Shown: piece by piece, positions 43,860 through 53,173 of the stretch | Numbering within the stretch: position 1 is the stretch's first letter | Layout: each line of letters begins with the position of its first letter | Assembly (NCBI GenBank): GCA_025360015.1 | Contig: JANYCZ010000045.1 | Coordinates: 1-64,000, forward strand | From: Verrucomicrobiota bacterium | Lineage (GTDB): Bacteria > Verrucomicrobiota > Verrucomicrobiia > Verrucomicrobiales > Verrucomicrobiaceae | DNA: 64,000 bases | Direction: 5' to 3' | The notes under the pieces: model-generated | Databases searched by the model: none | Told to the model about the DNA's origin: nothing | Seen by the model: only the letters and a program-made list of their open reading frames with translations | Translations under genes and position numbers: made by a program

Positions 43860-44837
43860 ATGTCAGACGAAACTCATCACGAACGCGAACTCGGCGGCCA
43901 GTTGCTGGCCTCAGTCTCACGCTCGTTCTACCTCACGCTCAAGGCGCTGCCCAAGGAGCTGCGCGAGCCCATTTCCCTCGCCTATCTGCTGGCCCGCACC
44001 GCAGACACCATCGCCGACACCGCCCTCGTCAGCACCATGGTCCGCCTCGACTGCCTCGAACGCTACCGCGCCCTCGTGCGTGGCAGCGGCGAAGTACAAC
44101 CCCTCGCCAGCACACTCATCACGCAGTTTTGCACCCAGCAGAGCGACGACGCGGAGCGCCGCCTCATGGAGAAATTTGCCGACGGCATCGCCTGGCTGCG
44201 CACCATGCCGCCCGTACCGCTCGCCGCCATCCAGAGCGTGCTGGAGCACATCATCGACGGCCAGATGCTCGACATCCGCCGCTTTCCTGCGGATGGCCGC
44301 TTGCGCAGCCTCGCCAGCGCGAAAGAACTCGATGAATACACCTGGCTCGTCGCCGGCTGTGTCGGTGAATTCTGGACCCAGCTCTGCGCCACCGAACTCC
44401 CCGGCTCGCTCGATCCCACCGTCACCACGGCGCAAATGCAGGAATGGGGTGCAAAGATGGGCAAAGGCCTGCAGCTCATCAACATCCTCCGCGACATCGG
44501 CGAAGACACCCGCGATGGCCGCTGCTACCTGCCCTGCCAGCCTGAGGACATTCAAACCGAGTGGAGCCTCTGGCTGCAAACCTGCACCGAGCACCTCGAC
44601 TGCGGCCTGCGCTACGTCCAGCACGTGACCCACACCAAGCTCCGCTACGCCACCGCCCTGCCCCTCCTCCTCGGTATTCAAACCGTCGCGAAGATGCGCG
44701 CCTCACCGTGGGACAAAGTCCAGCAAGGCATCAAAATCTCCCGCCTCGATGTGGCGAGCATTCTTGCCCAGGCGGCCATCGCCTGCCGCAGTGCCGCCGC
44801 GATGGAGAAGCTGTACCGGAAGCTCGCACAAAGTTGA
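43860..44837 (+). CDS. Squalene/phytoene synthase family protein
   Basis: The 325-residue product belongs to the head-to-head prenyl synthases. It has SRSFYLTLKALPKELR, the first aspartate motif DTIAD (49-53) in LARTADTIADTALV, and the second NILRDIGEDTRDGRCYLP. These bind the two farnesyl or geranylgeranyl diphosphates through magnesium. It could make squalene for hopanoids/sterols or phytoene for carotenoids; the first motif context leans to squalene synthase. No shc, hpn or crt gene is in the window. It diverges from hemW with 29 bp between starts. Confidence 0.85.
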   Translation: MSDETHHERELGGQLLASVSRSFYLTLKALPKELREPISLAYLLARTADTIADTALVSTMVRLDCLERYRALVRGSGEVQPLASTLITQFCTQQSDDAERRLMEKFADGIAWLRTMPPVPLAAIQSVLEHIIDGQMLDIRRFPADGRLRSLASAKELDEYTWLVAGCVGEFWTQLCATELPGSLDPTVTTAQMQEWGAKMGKGLQLINILRDIGEDTRDGRCYLPCQPEDIQTEWSLWLQTCTEHLDCGLRYVQHVTHTKLRYATALPLLLGIQTVAKMRASPWDKVQQGIKISRLDVASILAQAAIACRSAAAMEKLYRKLAQS

Positions 44838-44887
44838 CCAGTTGCGCCGCAACTGGTCTGCAAAGACTCCAGTTGCGGCGCAACTGG
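44837..44887. repeat. Pair of near-identical perfect palindromes after the prenyl synthase
   Basis: ACCAGTTGCG-C-CGCAACTGGT (44837-44857) and CCAGTTGCG-G-CGCAACTGG (44869-44887) are two palindromes that share the same core word. They start at the stop codon of the synthase and probably terminate its transcript. They resemble the hairpins at 17484 and 62440 in having perfect stems, tiny loops and no T-tract. Confidence 0.75.
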
Positions 44888-44903
44888 GTTACTTTGCTTC
44901 GAA

Positions 44904-44972
44904 CTAACCCTTCCTAAACCACCCCTTCACCTTCGTGAAGAAGCCCTTCTTCGGCGCGGTTGAACCCAGCGC
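44904..44972 (-). pseudogene. Remnant of the 3' end of an outer-membrane efflux gene
   Basis: These 69 bases read on the minus strand as ALGSTAPKKGFFTKVKGWFR-KG then TAG. That is the last 22 residues of the adjacent efflux outer-membrane gene (45041-46561), which end in KGWFKKG. Over 65 aligned bases (44908-44972 against 45045-45109) I count four differences: three are silent and one is Lys to Arg. So the copy once evolved as coding sequence. Nothing of the gene body remains upstream of it: the frame runs into the hairpin at 44983-45000. Most likely a second, related efflux gene was lost by deletion. Confidence 0.85.
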
Positions 44973-44982
44973 CCCAAGGTGC

Positions 44983-45000
44983 CGGGGTCTCCCGACCCCG
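44983..45000 (-). terminator. Hairpin downstream of the RND operon
   Basis: CGGGGTC-TCCC-GACCCCG forms a 7-bp GC-rich stem with a 4-nt loop, about 40 bases past the stop of the outer-membrane factor gene and just before the duplicated remnant. It is a likely terminator, though no T-tract follows. Confidence 0.55.
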
Positions 45001-45040
45001 TCTGGATTCTGAGGAAGTCAGGAGCCCCCACACCTTCGCC

Positions 45041-46561
45041 TCATCCCTTCTTAAACCACCCCTTCACCTTCGTGAAAAAACCCTTCTTCGGCGCGGTGGA
45101 ACCCAGCGCTTCTGGATCAGGCGTGCTCACAGGCACCATCACCGGCAGGCTTTGATCCCACCCACCTCCCAGCGCCTTGATCAAACTCACGCTGGCGATC
45201 AACCGCTGTCCGGCCAGCGTCGCGCAGGCCCGTTCGGTGGTGAGCAAAGAGCGATTCGCTTCGATCACATTCAAATAGGGACTGGTGCCGGACTCATAGC
45301 GCGCACGAGCGATCTTCGCCGCCTCCTGCGCACTGGCACGTGCACGATGCTGCGCCTCAGTCTGCGTGCTGAGATTGCGCAGGGAGGCCAGCGCGTTTTC
45401 CACATCGCTGAAGGAGACAAGTATCGCCTGCCGGTAATTCGCCAGCGCTTCATCATGCGCGGCACGCGCTCTCTCCATGTAGGCCCGGTTCCTGCCACCG
45501 GCCAGCAGAGGCACGCTGATGCTCGGGCCGATGTTCCAGTTCATACTGCTCATCTCGAACAGTTTTTCCACATCACCGCTCAGGTAACCAGCGCGGCCCA
45601 TGAGCCGGATGCTGGGAAAAAAGTTCGCCTTGGTGACTCCGATCTGCGCCGTGGTGGAGGCCAGCGCGCGTTCGGCGGCGGCCACATCCGGGCGGCGTTC
45701 CAGCAGGTCGGTGGGCACTCCAGCAGGAACGCTCGGAGGTGTGGGCAGCAGGCTGGAATTCCCGCTGAGTCTGAAGGCGCTGGGATTCGTGCCGGTCAGC
45801 AGAGCGACGGCGTTTTCAAGCTGGTCGCGCTGATTCTGCAGAGCGCTCACTTCCGCCTCGGCAGTCGCCACTTCGGTCTCGGCCTGGGCTTGCTCCAGTT
45901 CGCTGCCCGCACCCGCTTTGACTCGCGCCGTGGCGATGCCCAGTGCCTGCCTGCGCAGGCCAACGGCATCACGCACGGTCTGCAACTCGCCATCCAGAGC
46001 ACGAATGCGGAAGTAGTTCGTGGCCACATCCGCATGCATGCCGAGCAGCACGTTTTGCATCACGTTGGCAGCGGCAGCCGCATCAGCGCGTGAGCTTTCG
46101 TTCTGCCGGCGGATCTTGCCCCACAGGTCCAGCTCCCAGCTAAAGTCGAGCGGCACGGCATAACTCGGCCCCACGTAGTGCAGGCCGTTCAGAGGGAAGG
46201 CGCTGGGCATGTTTGGAGACGTTCGCTGCGTGGTGAAGGCGGAATTGATGTCCGCCGTGGGGAAGAAGGCCGCGCGGGCGATGCCGGTGCCAGCACGGGC
46301 TGTGTCAAACCGCGCCACCGACGCTTTGAGCGTCTGGTTGTGCGCTGTGGCGAGCTCCATGAGATTGTTCAGCCGTGTGTCGCCAAACACGCGCCACCAG
46401 GTGCCCTTGGGCAGCGTGTCCAGCGGACGTGCTTCGCGCCAGTTCACGCTGTTTTTATAGCTCGGCGTCGTCGCCGTTTCCGGCCGCTCATAGTTGGGCC
46501 CGACTTGAGCGATGGCACTGGTCGCGAGGAGGAATGAAAAGAGAAGGCGCATGAGGATCAA
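45041..46561 (-). CDS. RND efflux outer-membrane factor (TolC/NodT family)
   Basis: The 506-residue product is an outer-membrane channel of the NodT/OprM type, with VGPNYERPETATTPSYKN after the signal peptide, two repeated OEP regions (TLKASVARFDTARAGTG; RNRAYMERARAAHDEALANY) and FEMSSMNWNIGPSISVPL. NodT-type proteins normally start with a lipidated Cys before GPNY; here the sequence is AIAQVGPNY, so the anchor Cys is missing and it should be a non-lipidated channel. The start overlaps the RND gene stop. The short basic end KKGFFTKVKGWFKKG is duplicated at 44904-44972. Confidence 0.93.
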   Translation of the reverse strand: MILMRLLFSFLLATSAIAQVGPNYERPETATTPSYKNSVNWREARPLDTLPKGTWWRVFGDTRLNNLMELATAHNQTLKASVARFDTARAGTGIARAAFFPTADINSAFTTQRTSPNMPSAFPLNGLHYVGPSYAVPLDFSWELDLWGKIRRQNESSRADAAAAANVMQNVLLGMHADVATNYFRIRALDGELQTVRDAVGLRRQALGIATARVKAGAGSELEQAQAETEVATAEAEVSALQNQRDQLENAVALLTGTNPSAFRLSGNSSLLPTPPSVPAGVPTDLLERRPDVAAAERALASTTAQIGVTKANFFPSIRLMGRAGYLSGDVEKLFEMSSMNWNIGPSISVPLLAGGRNRAYMERARAAHDEALANYRQAILVSFSDVENALASLRNLSTQTEAQHRARASAQEAAKIARARYESGTSPYLNVIEANRSLLTTERACATLAGQRLIASVSLIKALGGGWDQSLPVMVPVSTPDPEALGSTAPKKGFFTKVKGWFKKG

Positions 46562-49500
46562 TGAGAAGCTGGAAGGGCTGTGATGGGAAGCTCGGCGGCA
46601 GGGGCGGCTTTTTTTCTCCGGCCCAGGGTCATCACCAGCACATAGAAGACCGGCGTGAAGAACAGGCCGAGGAAGGTCACGCCGATCATGCCGGCAAACA
46701 CCGCCGTGCCCATGGCGCGGCGCATTTCAGCACCGGCACCGGTGGAAACCACCAAAGGATACACACCCGCGATGAAGGCGATGGAGGTCATCAAAATCGG
46801 GCGCAGGCGCAGGCGACAGGCTTCGATGGCCGCATCAAACGCACTCAGCCCATGGTCAAACCGCTCCTTGGCAAACTCAACGATGAGGATGGCGTTTTTA
46901 CAGGCCAGCCCGATCAGCACGATGAAGCCGATCTGCGTGAAGATGTTGTTGTCACCGTGGGTGATCATGACCCCCGCCAGGGCAAACAGCAGGCACAGCG
47001 GCACGATCAAGATGATGGCCAGCGGCAGGCGCAGACTTTCATACTGCGCAGCCAGCACCATGAAGACGAGCAGGATGCAGAGCGGATAGACAAACACGGC
47101 GGTGTTCCCAGCGATGATCTTCTGATACACCAGCTCCGTCCATTGGAACTCAAATCCCGGTGGCAGCGATTTCGCGAGTTCGGCCATCACCGCCTCCCCC
47201 TGTCCCGAACTCAGCGGCGGCGCGGCAGCCCCATTGATGTCTGCGGCGAGGTAGCCGTTGTAATGCGTCACGCGATCCGGGCCGAAGCTTTCGTTCACCT
47301 TGATGAGCGAGCCCACGGGGACCATCTCGCCCGCCAGATTGCGGGTCTTCAAACGCGTGATGTCCTTCACGTCGTCGCGGAACTGCGGCTCCGCCTGCGC
47401 CACCACCTGGTAGGTGCGGCCAAAGCGGTTGAAGTCGTTCACGTAGAGACTGCCGAGATTGATCTGCAACGTCTCAAACAGGTTCGCTAGCGGCACGCCC
47501 TGCATCTTGGCCTTCTCACGGTCCACATCCGCCTCAAGCTGCGGCACATTCACCGTGTAGCCCGAATAGACCTGCATCAGTTTCCCGCTGCCATACGCCG
47601 CACCGATCAGTGCCTGCGTGGCCTGATACGTGGCGGCGTAGCCTTGATCTCCACGGTCCTGCACCATCAGCTTGAAACCGCCCGTGGTGCCGATGCCGTT
47701 CACCGGTGGCGGCGAAAGCACGAGCACCATGGCGTCCTGAATGGCCATGAACTTGCCGTTCAGCGCACCCGCGATTGCGTCACCTGAAAGCTCAGGCGTC
47801 GTGCGGTCCTCGAAGTCATCCAGACCGACAAACACGATGCCGCTGTTGGGGCTGATGGTGAAGCCGTGGATCGACAGGCCGGGGAAAGCGATGGCATCCT
47901 TCACGCCGGGATGACTCAGCGCGATCGCGGACATTTTACGCATCACCTCTTCGGTGCGATCCAGCGAGGCACCATCCGGAAGCTGGGCAAAGCCCACCAG
48001 GTACTGCTTGTCTTGCCCCGGCACGAAACCCGTCGGCACCATCTCGAAGCCCTTCCACGTCGCCCACACAAGGCCGCAGTAGATGACCACCGCGACGAAG
48101 CTGAAGCGGATGATGCGCTTCACGATGCCAACGTAGGCGTTCGACGACCACTCAAAGAAGCGGTTGAACGGGCGGAAGAACCAGCCCAGCAGCGCATCAA
48201 TGATGCGTGAGAGAATGTCCTTCTTCGCATGATGTTCCTTCAGGAGCAGCGCGGAGAGCGCAGGGCTGAGCGTGAGCGAATTGATGGCCGAAATGACTGT
48301 CGAGATGGCGATGGTGACGGCGAACTGTTTATAAAACTGACCGCTGAGACCGCTGATGAATGCCGTGGGAATGAACACTGCGCAAAGCACCAGCGCCGTG
48401 GCCACAATGGGGCCCGTGACCTCGGTCATCGCCTGCTTGGTAGCCTCCACCGGGTTCAAGCCGTTGCGGATGTTACGCTCGACGTTTTCCACCACCACGA
48501 TGGCATCATCCACGACGATGCCGATGGCTAGCACGAGACCGAAGAGCGAGAGGTTATTGATCGAGAAGCCCAGCAAATGCATCACCGCAAAGGTGCCGAC
48601 GAGGGACACCGGCACGGCCGCCAGCGGGATGATCGAAGCGCGCCAGGTCTGCAGGAACACGACCACCACGAGAACGACGAGCAGCAGCGCCTCGATGAGC
48701 GTGTGAATGACGGCGTCGATGGACTTTTTCACAAACACCGTCGGATCGTAGGCGATGGCGTAATCGAGACCTTCCGGGAACTTCTTCTTCAGCTCGTCCA
48801 TCTTGGCACGCACCGCCTCAGAAAGGGCCAGCGCATTGGCTCCTGGCAGCTGAAACACAGGAATGCCCAGGGCCGTCTTGTTGTTCAGCAGGCTGCGCAA
48901 AGCATACTCGCTGGAGCCCATTTCGAGCCGTGCAACGTCCCTCAGCCGGAGCTTCTCACCATGCTCCCCGATTTTGACAATGATGTTCTCAAACTCCTGC
49001 TCGCTTAGCAGACGCCCCTTGGCATTCACCGTCAGCTCAAACGCGACGTCGTTCTTCACCGGCTGCTGCCCAATTGCTCCGGCGGCCACCTGCACATTCT
49101 GTTCGCGAATGGCGTTCACAATATCCGAGGAGGTCAGTCCGCGTGCAGCGGCCTTGTCGGGGTCGATCCACACACGCATGGCATACTCACCGCCGCCAAA
49201 GAGCTGCACCTGGCCAACGCCGGGCAGGCGGGCGAGTTCATCCTTCACATTGAGCGTGGCGTAGTTGCGCAGATAGAGCTGGTCGTAGCGGTCATTCGGC
49301 GAGAGCAGATGCACCACCATCGTGAGATTCGGCGAGGACTTCACCGTGGTGACCCCAAAGCGCCGCACTTCTTCCGGCAGCTTGGGCAGCACCTGGGAAA
49401 CGCGGTTCTGCACCTGCACCTGCGCGAGATCGATGTCGATGCCCAGCTTGAACGTGACCGTGAGCGTCATCACGCCGTTGGCCGTGCTTTGCGACGACAT

Positions 49501-49737
49501 GTAGAGCATGTTTTCGATGCCGTTGAGCGTCTGCTCCAGCGGCGAAGCCACCGTCTCAGCAATCGTCTTCGGATTTGCGCCCGGATAGGTCGCCGTCACG
49601 ATGACGGTCGGCGGCGCGACTTCCGGGTATTCGGAGATCGGCAGTTGAAACAGCGAGATCGCACCGAGGATGAAGATCAGCAGCGACAGCACGCCCGCGA
49701 AAATAGGGCGCGTAATAAAGAAACGGGAAAAGTTCAT
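46558..49737 (-). CDS. RND multidrug efflux permease (HAE1/AcrB family)
   Basis: The 1059-residue product is a full-length HAE1-type RND pump in the inner membrane. It shows the start FSRFFITRPIFAGVLSLLIF, the proton-relay pair in GIVVDDAIVVVENVERN and the partner Lys in LIGLACKNAILIVEFAKE. The two large periplasmic loops and 12 helices are of normal size. Proton influx drives export of hydrophobic or amphiphilic compounds such as drugs or detergents, together with the adaptor and outer-membrane channel of the same operon. It starts 31 bases after the adaptor stop. Confidence 0.97.
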   Translation of the reverse strand: MNFSRFFITRPIFAGVLSLLIFILGAISLFQLPISEYPEVAPPTVIVTATYPGANPKTIAETVASPLEQTLNGIENMLYMSSQSTANGVMTLTVTFKLGIDIDLAQVQVQNRVSQVLPKLPEEVRRFGVTTVKSSPNLTMVVHLLSPNDRYDQLYLRNYATLNVKDELARLPGVGQVQLFGGGEYAMRVWIDPDKAAARGLTSSDIVNAIREQNVQVAAGAIGQQPVKNDVAFELTVNAKGRLLSEQEFENIIVKIGEHGEKLRLRDVARLEMGSSEYALRSLLNNKTALGIPVFQLPGANALALSEAVRAKMDELKKKFPEGLDYAIAYDPTVFVKKSIDAVIHTLIEALLLVVLVVVVFLQTWRASIIPLAAVPVSLVGTFAVMHLLGFSINNLSLFGLVLAIGIVVDDAIVVVENVERNIRNGLNPVEATKQAMTEVTGPIVATALVLCAVFIPTAFISGLSGQFYKQFAVTIAISTVISAINSLTLSPALSALLLKEHHAKKDILSRIIDALLGWFFRPFNRFFEWSSNAYVGIVKRIIRFSFVAVVIYCGLVWATWKGFEMVPTGFVPGQDKQYLVGFAQLPDGASLDRTEEVMRKMSAIALSHPGVKDAIAFPGLSIHGFTISPNSGIVFVGLDDFEDRTTPELSGDAIAGALNGKFMAIQDAMVLVLSPPPVNGIGTTGGFKLMVQDRGDQGYAATYQATQALIGAAYGSGKLMQVYSGYTVNVPQLEADVDREKAKMQGVPLANLFETLQINLGSLYVNDFNRFGRTYQVVAQAEPQFRDDVKDITRLKTRNLAGEMVPVGSLIKVNESFGPDRVTHYNGYLAADINGAAAPPLSSGQGEAVMAELAKSLPPGFEFQWTELVYQKIIAGNTAVFVYPLCILLVFMVLAAQYESLRLPLAIILIVPLCLLFALAGVMITHGDNNIFTQIGFIVLIGLACKNAILIVEFAKERFDHGLSAFDAAIEACRLRLRPILMTSIAFIAGVYPLVVSTGAGAEMRRAMGTAVFAGMIGVTFLGLFFTPVFYVLVMTLGRRKKAAPAAELPITALPASH

Positions 49738-49768
49738 GGCAGCGTGAGAGGGGTTGAGCGCGGAGCCA

Positions 49769-50929
49769 TTACTTGGCCGCCGTTACCTTGGCCGGAGCGG
49801 CAGCAGGGGCCGAGGGCGCGACCGGCATGCCAGGCTGTGGCAGTCGTGCCATGCCATTGACGATGATTTTGTCGCCGAACACGAGACCGCTGCGGATGAT
49901 GCGCTTGCCGTCGATGGTCGGGCCGATCACCACGGGTTTGTAAACCGAGATCGGCGGGGTCTTTGTTTCATCAATGCCGAGCACAAACTTGTTCGCCTGA
50001 TCGGTGAGGATGCTTTTTTCATCGACCAGCAGCGCCTTGTACTTGCCGGTCATGGGGATGCGGATGCGGGCAAAGAGACCCGGTGTGAGCATGCCGTCGG
50101 TGTTCGCAAATTCAGCCCGCAGCACCATGCTGCCGGTGCTGGCATCGAGGCGGTTGTCGAAGGATTCGACGTGGCCCTTGTGCGAAAACACCGTTTCATT
50201 CGAAAGCTGGAGCTCCACCGGCATGCGGCCATCTCCATTCATGAAGGTCTTCTTGTCACGCTGCAGAGCCTGGATCTTGAGCAGGCTGTTCTCGTCAATA
50301 TCCGAGTACACATACACAGGGTCCACGGTGACGATGGTCGTCAGCAGCGTGGTTCCCGCCGTGACAAAATTCCCCGTCGTCGTGATCGCCCGGCTGATGC
50401 GCCCGCCGATGGGAGCTTTGACAGAGCTGTGTTCGAATTCGATCTCCGCACTGTGCTGCGCCGCTTTAGCGGCCTCCAGACCGGCCTGCGCCTGCAAATT
50501 CATCGATTCGCGCGTTTCCGCCTGCTCTGGGGCGATGGCCTTCGCATCCAGCAAGATCTTGACGCGGTCAAATTCACGCTTCATGCCCTGGGCATTGGCC
50601 TCGGCACGCGCCACCTCCGCGCCCGTCGCACGCACCCGCGTCTGAAACGGACGCTGGTCGATGGTAAAGAGGACATCCCCTTTGTTCACCAGAGCCCCGG
50701 ATTGAAAGTGCACTTCCGTGATGTAGCCGGACACGCGCGGCTTCAAATCCACCGTCTCCATCGGCTCGACACGTCCGGTGAACTCCTCCCACTCGACGAG
50801 TTCTTTCTGTTCGACGGGGGCGAGCGTCACCGGAGCCGGAGGCATCTGACCGCCGCCATGGCCACCCGCAGGGGGCTTGCCACAGGCAGCGAGAAGCAGG
50901 AGGAATGGGAGGAAGGTTTGGAGTTTCAA
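49769..50929 (-). CDS. RND efflux periplasmic adaptor (membrane fusion protein)
   Basis: The 386-residue product is a lipoprotein: the signal FLPFLLLLAACGK gives lipidated Cys16. The mature part has the barrel-sandwich (lipoyl) halves VSGYITEVHFQSGALVNKGD and SVKAPIGGRISRAITTTGN around a short helical hairpin, a beta-barrel domain and a C-terminal membrane-proximal domain. It bridges the RND pump and the outer-membrane channel. An alanine/proline tail ends the protein. It lies 69 bp after the tetR gene and 31 bp before the pump on the same strand. Confidence 0.95.
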   Translation of the reverse strand: MKLQTFLPFLLLLAACGKPPAGGHGGGQMPPAPVTLAPVEQKELVEWEEFTGRVEPMETVDLKPRVSGYITEVHFQSGALVNKGDVLFTIDQRPFQTRVRATGAEVARAEANAQGMKREFDRVKILLDAKAIAPEQAETRESMNLQAQAGLEAAKAAQHSAEIEFEHSSVKAPIGGRISRAITTTGNFVTAGTTLLTTIVTVDPVYVYSDIDENSLLKIQALQRDKKTFMNGDGRMPVELQLSNETVFSHKGHVESFDNRLDASTGSMVLRAEFANTDGMLTPGLFARIRIPMTGKYKALLVDEKSILTDQANKFVLGIDETKTPPISVYKPVVIGPTIDGKRIIRSGLVFGDKIIVNGMARLPQPGMPVAPSAPAAAPAKVTAAK

Positions 50930-50998
50930 GAGGCGCGTGGGTTTTGGGGGTGGAAAGTTGACTGGTTGGTTAGTTTGAAAGCAAAAAATGATGCCGCA

Positions 50999-51595
50999 TC
51001 AGCCTTTGACGCCGAGGATGATCTTGGCTCCGGATTCGAACTCATCCAGACGACCGAGGTCATTCCACATGCGGGCGTGGAGCAGCAGCCCCTCGCTGTA
51101 GGCAAACACAATCCGTGCCAAGGCCATCGCATCATGCGTGACAATGCTGCCCTGCGCCTGCGCATCGCGGATGGCGCTCTCGTAGTAGCGGATGAACTGG
51201 CTCAGAATTTCCTGCAGTTTGTCCCGCAGGCGCTCGTCCACCGTGCTGACCTCAGCCCCCAGTGAATGGATCGGGCAACCCAGCACACGCCCGTGCTTTT
51301 TAAACAACTCCTCCTGCTCTTGGCGGAAATTGCGGAAGCAATTCAGGATGCGCTCAACCGGCGGCACCACGGGCGAGAATATCTGGTCCAGTTCCTTGCG
51401 GTGCTCAGTCCAGCCGTGCTCGATCGCAGCGACGGCCAGCTCGGTCTTGGACTCAAAGAAATGGTAGAAGCTGCCCTTCTTCACCCCTGCCTTGTCACAA
51501 ATATGATCCACCGAGGTGCTGCCATAGCTCCCCGCCCAGATCAATTCGATCATGGCATCAATCAGGCGGTCTTTGGCGGTCGAGGTGCGTCCCAT
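50999..51595 (-). CDS. TetR/AcrR-family transcriptional regulator
   Basis: The 198-residue product has a TetR helix-turn-helix near 10-55 (KDRLIDAMIELIWAGSYGST, CDKAGVKKGSFYHFFESK) and a helical ligand-binding C-terminal domain. It is the first gene of the efflux operon and probably represses it, releasing DNA when a pump substrate binds. An operator-like palindrome lies 34 bases upstream at 51629-51644. It diverges from the NtrC-type gene at 51713, which might share the control region. Confidence 0.94.
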   Translation of the reverse strand: MGRTSTAKDRLIDAMIELIWAGSYGSTSVDHICDKAGVKKGSFYHFFESKTELAVAAIEHGWTEHRKELDQIFSPVVPPVERILNCFRNFRQEQEELFKKHGRVLGCPIHSLGAEVSTVDERLRDKLQEILSQFIRYYESAIRDAQAQGSIVTHDAMALARIVFAYSEGLLLHARMWNDLGRLDEFESGAKIILGVKG

Positions 51596-51628
51596 GGAGA
51601 TTTCGGTAAGGTGGCCAGCTTTAAATTA

Positions 51629-51644
51629 GACTAGACGGTCAGTC
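51629..51644. promoter_or_regulatory. Candidate TetR operator / efflux promoter
   Basis: GACTAGACGGTCAGTC is an imperfect inverted repeat; on the minus strand TTGACTGACCGTCTAGTC includes a TTGACT that could be the -35 box of the tetR-efflux operon. TetR-family efflux repressors often bind this kind of TTGACTGACC...GTC site. The half-sites agree at five of eight positions. Confidence 0.55.
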
Positions 51645-51712
51645 AACAATTATTCCACCTCCCCGTTTGCCCCCGTAGCCTTCACCTTCCATAATGTGCC
51701 ATTCCTTCACAC

Positions 51713-53173
51713 ATGACCGACCAAGCCACAGTCCTGATCGTCGATGACGAAAAGCACACCCGCGATGGCCTGCGCCTCTCGCTGGAGGATGACTTCGACT
51801 GCTACGTGGCCTCCAACGCGGCTGAGGCAATGGAATACCTTACCAATGACCGCATTGACGTCATGCTCACTGACCTCCGCCTGGGCGAGGACGATGGCAT
51901 GAAGCTGCTGGACGCCGCGCTGGCCCAGCCCAAGCCGCCGGTGTGCATCATGATGACCGCCTACGGCAGCGTGGATACCGCCGTGGAGGCCATGCGCCGC
52001 GGTGCCTATCATTTCGTCACCAAGCCGCTGAACTTGGATGAGGTGGAGATCCTCATCAAACGCGCCCTGCGCAGCCGCTCGCTGGAGCACGAAAACGTCG
52101 CGCTGAAGCAGCAGGTGGAGCGCAAATTCTCCATCGAAGGCATCCTCGGCCAGGCGGAGGTGATGAAACCGATCATCGACACCATCCAGCAAGTGGCCCC
52201 TTCCCGTGCCACCGTATTGATCGAAGGCGAAAGCGGCACCGGCAAGGAACTCGTGGCCCGCGCGATTCACAATCTCAGCGGTCGGCCGAAGGCAAACATC
52301 GTCTCCGTGCACTGCGCGGCGCTCTCCCCGCAGATCCTCGAAAGCGAACTCTTCGGCCACGAGAAAGGCGCCTTCACCGGCGCACAGGAGCGCCGCATCG
52401 GCCGCTTTGAGCAGGCGAATGGCGGCACGCTCTTCCTGGATGAAATCGGCGAGATCGACGCCAGCACCCAGGTGAAGCTGCTGCGCGCCCTCGGCGAGCA
52501 AACCATCGAGCGCGTCGGCAGCAGCAAGCCGATTTCCATCGACGTCCGCGTCATTGCCGCCACGAATCGCGACCTCGCCAAGATGGTGGAGGAAGGCAAA
52601 TTCCGTGAGGATCTCTACTGGCGCCTGCGTGTCGTCACCATCCAGCTTCCACCGTTGCGCGCCCGCAAGAGCGACATCTCCGTGCTTGCTGATCACTTCC
52701 TCAAGGAACTCGCCAAGGCCAACGGCAAGACTTACAAGCCCCTCGGCGAAGACGCCCTGCCTGCGATGATGAACTACGACTGGCCCGGCAACATCCGCGA
52801 GCTGCGCGCCGCCATCGAACATGGCGTGGTCATGAGCAACAGCAACCGCGTCATGCTCAAGCACCTGCCGTCCTACCTGCTCAATCCGCGTGGCCTTGGC
52901 ATCGGCTTGCGCGCCCCGTCATTGATCGCCGCCAAGGATGCCGCCACCGCCATGGCACCCGTCGATCCCACGCTCAAGCCGAAGAGCGATCTCGACATCA
53001 CCGAGGCCGAGCATCAGCTCATCCTCACCGCCTTGCAGCGCAGCGGCAACAACCGCACCGTGGCCGCCGAAATGCTCGGCATGAGCCGCCGCACGCTCCA
53101 GCGCAAGCTCAAGGACCTCAACATGGTCCGCACGCACCGCCGCCGCGTCACGCTGCCTCAGTCGGCCGCGTAA
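51713..53173 (+). CDS. NtrC-type sigma-54-dependent response regulator
   Basis: The 486-residue product has a receiver domain (VLIVDDEKHT, phosphoacceptor Asp54 in MLTDLRLGE), a sigma-54 AAA+ domain with Walker A GESGTGKE, the loop EKGAFTGAQ and GGTLFLDEIGEI, and a Fis-type helix-turn-helix at the C-terminus (NNRTVAAEMLGMSRRTLQRK). It should activate sigma-54 promoters after phosphorylation. No histidine kinase is beside it. Its 3' end overlaps the convergent queC gene by 16 bases. Target genes are not evident. Confidence 0.95.
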   Translation: MTDQATVLIVDDEKHTRDGLRLSLEDDFDCYVASNAAEAMEYLTNDRIDVMLTDLRLGEDDGMKLLDAALAQPKPPVCIMMTAYGSVDTAVEAMRRGAYHFVTKPLNLDEVEILIKRALRSRSLEHENVALKQQVERKFSIEGILGQAEVMKPIIDTIQQVAPSRATVLIEGESGTGKELVARAIHNLSGRPKANIVSVHCAALSPQILESELFGHEKGAFTGAQERRIGRFEQANGGTLFLDEIGEIDASTQVKLLRALGEQTIERVGSSKPISIDVRVIAATNRDLAKMVEEGKFREDLYWRLRVVTIQLPPLRARKSDISVLADHFLKELAKANGKTYKPLGEDALPAMMNYDWPGNIRELRAAIEHGVVMSNSNRVMLKHLPSYLLNPRGLGIGLRAPSLIAAKDAATAMAPVDPTLKPKSDLDITEAEHQLILTALQRSGNNRTVAAEMLGMSRRTLQRKLKDLNMVRTHRRRVTLPQSAA

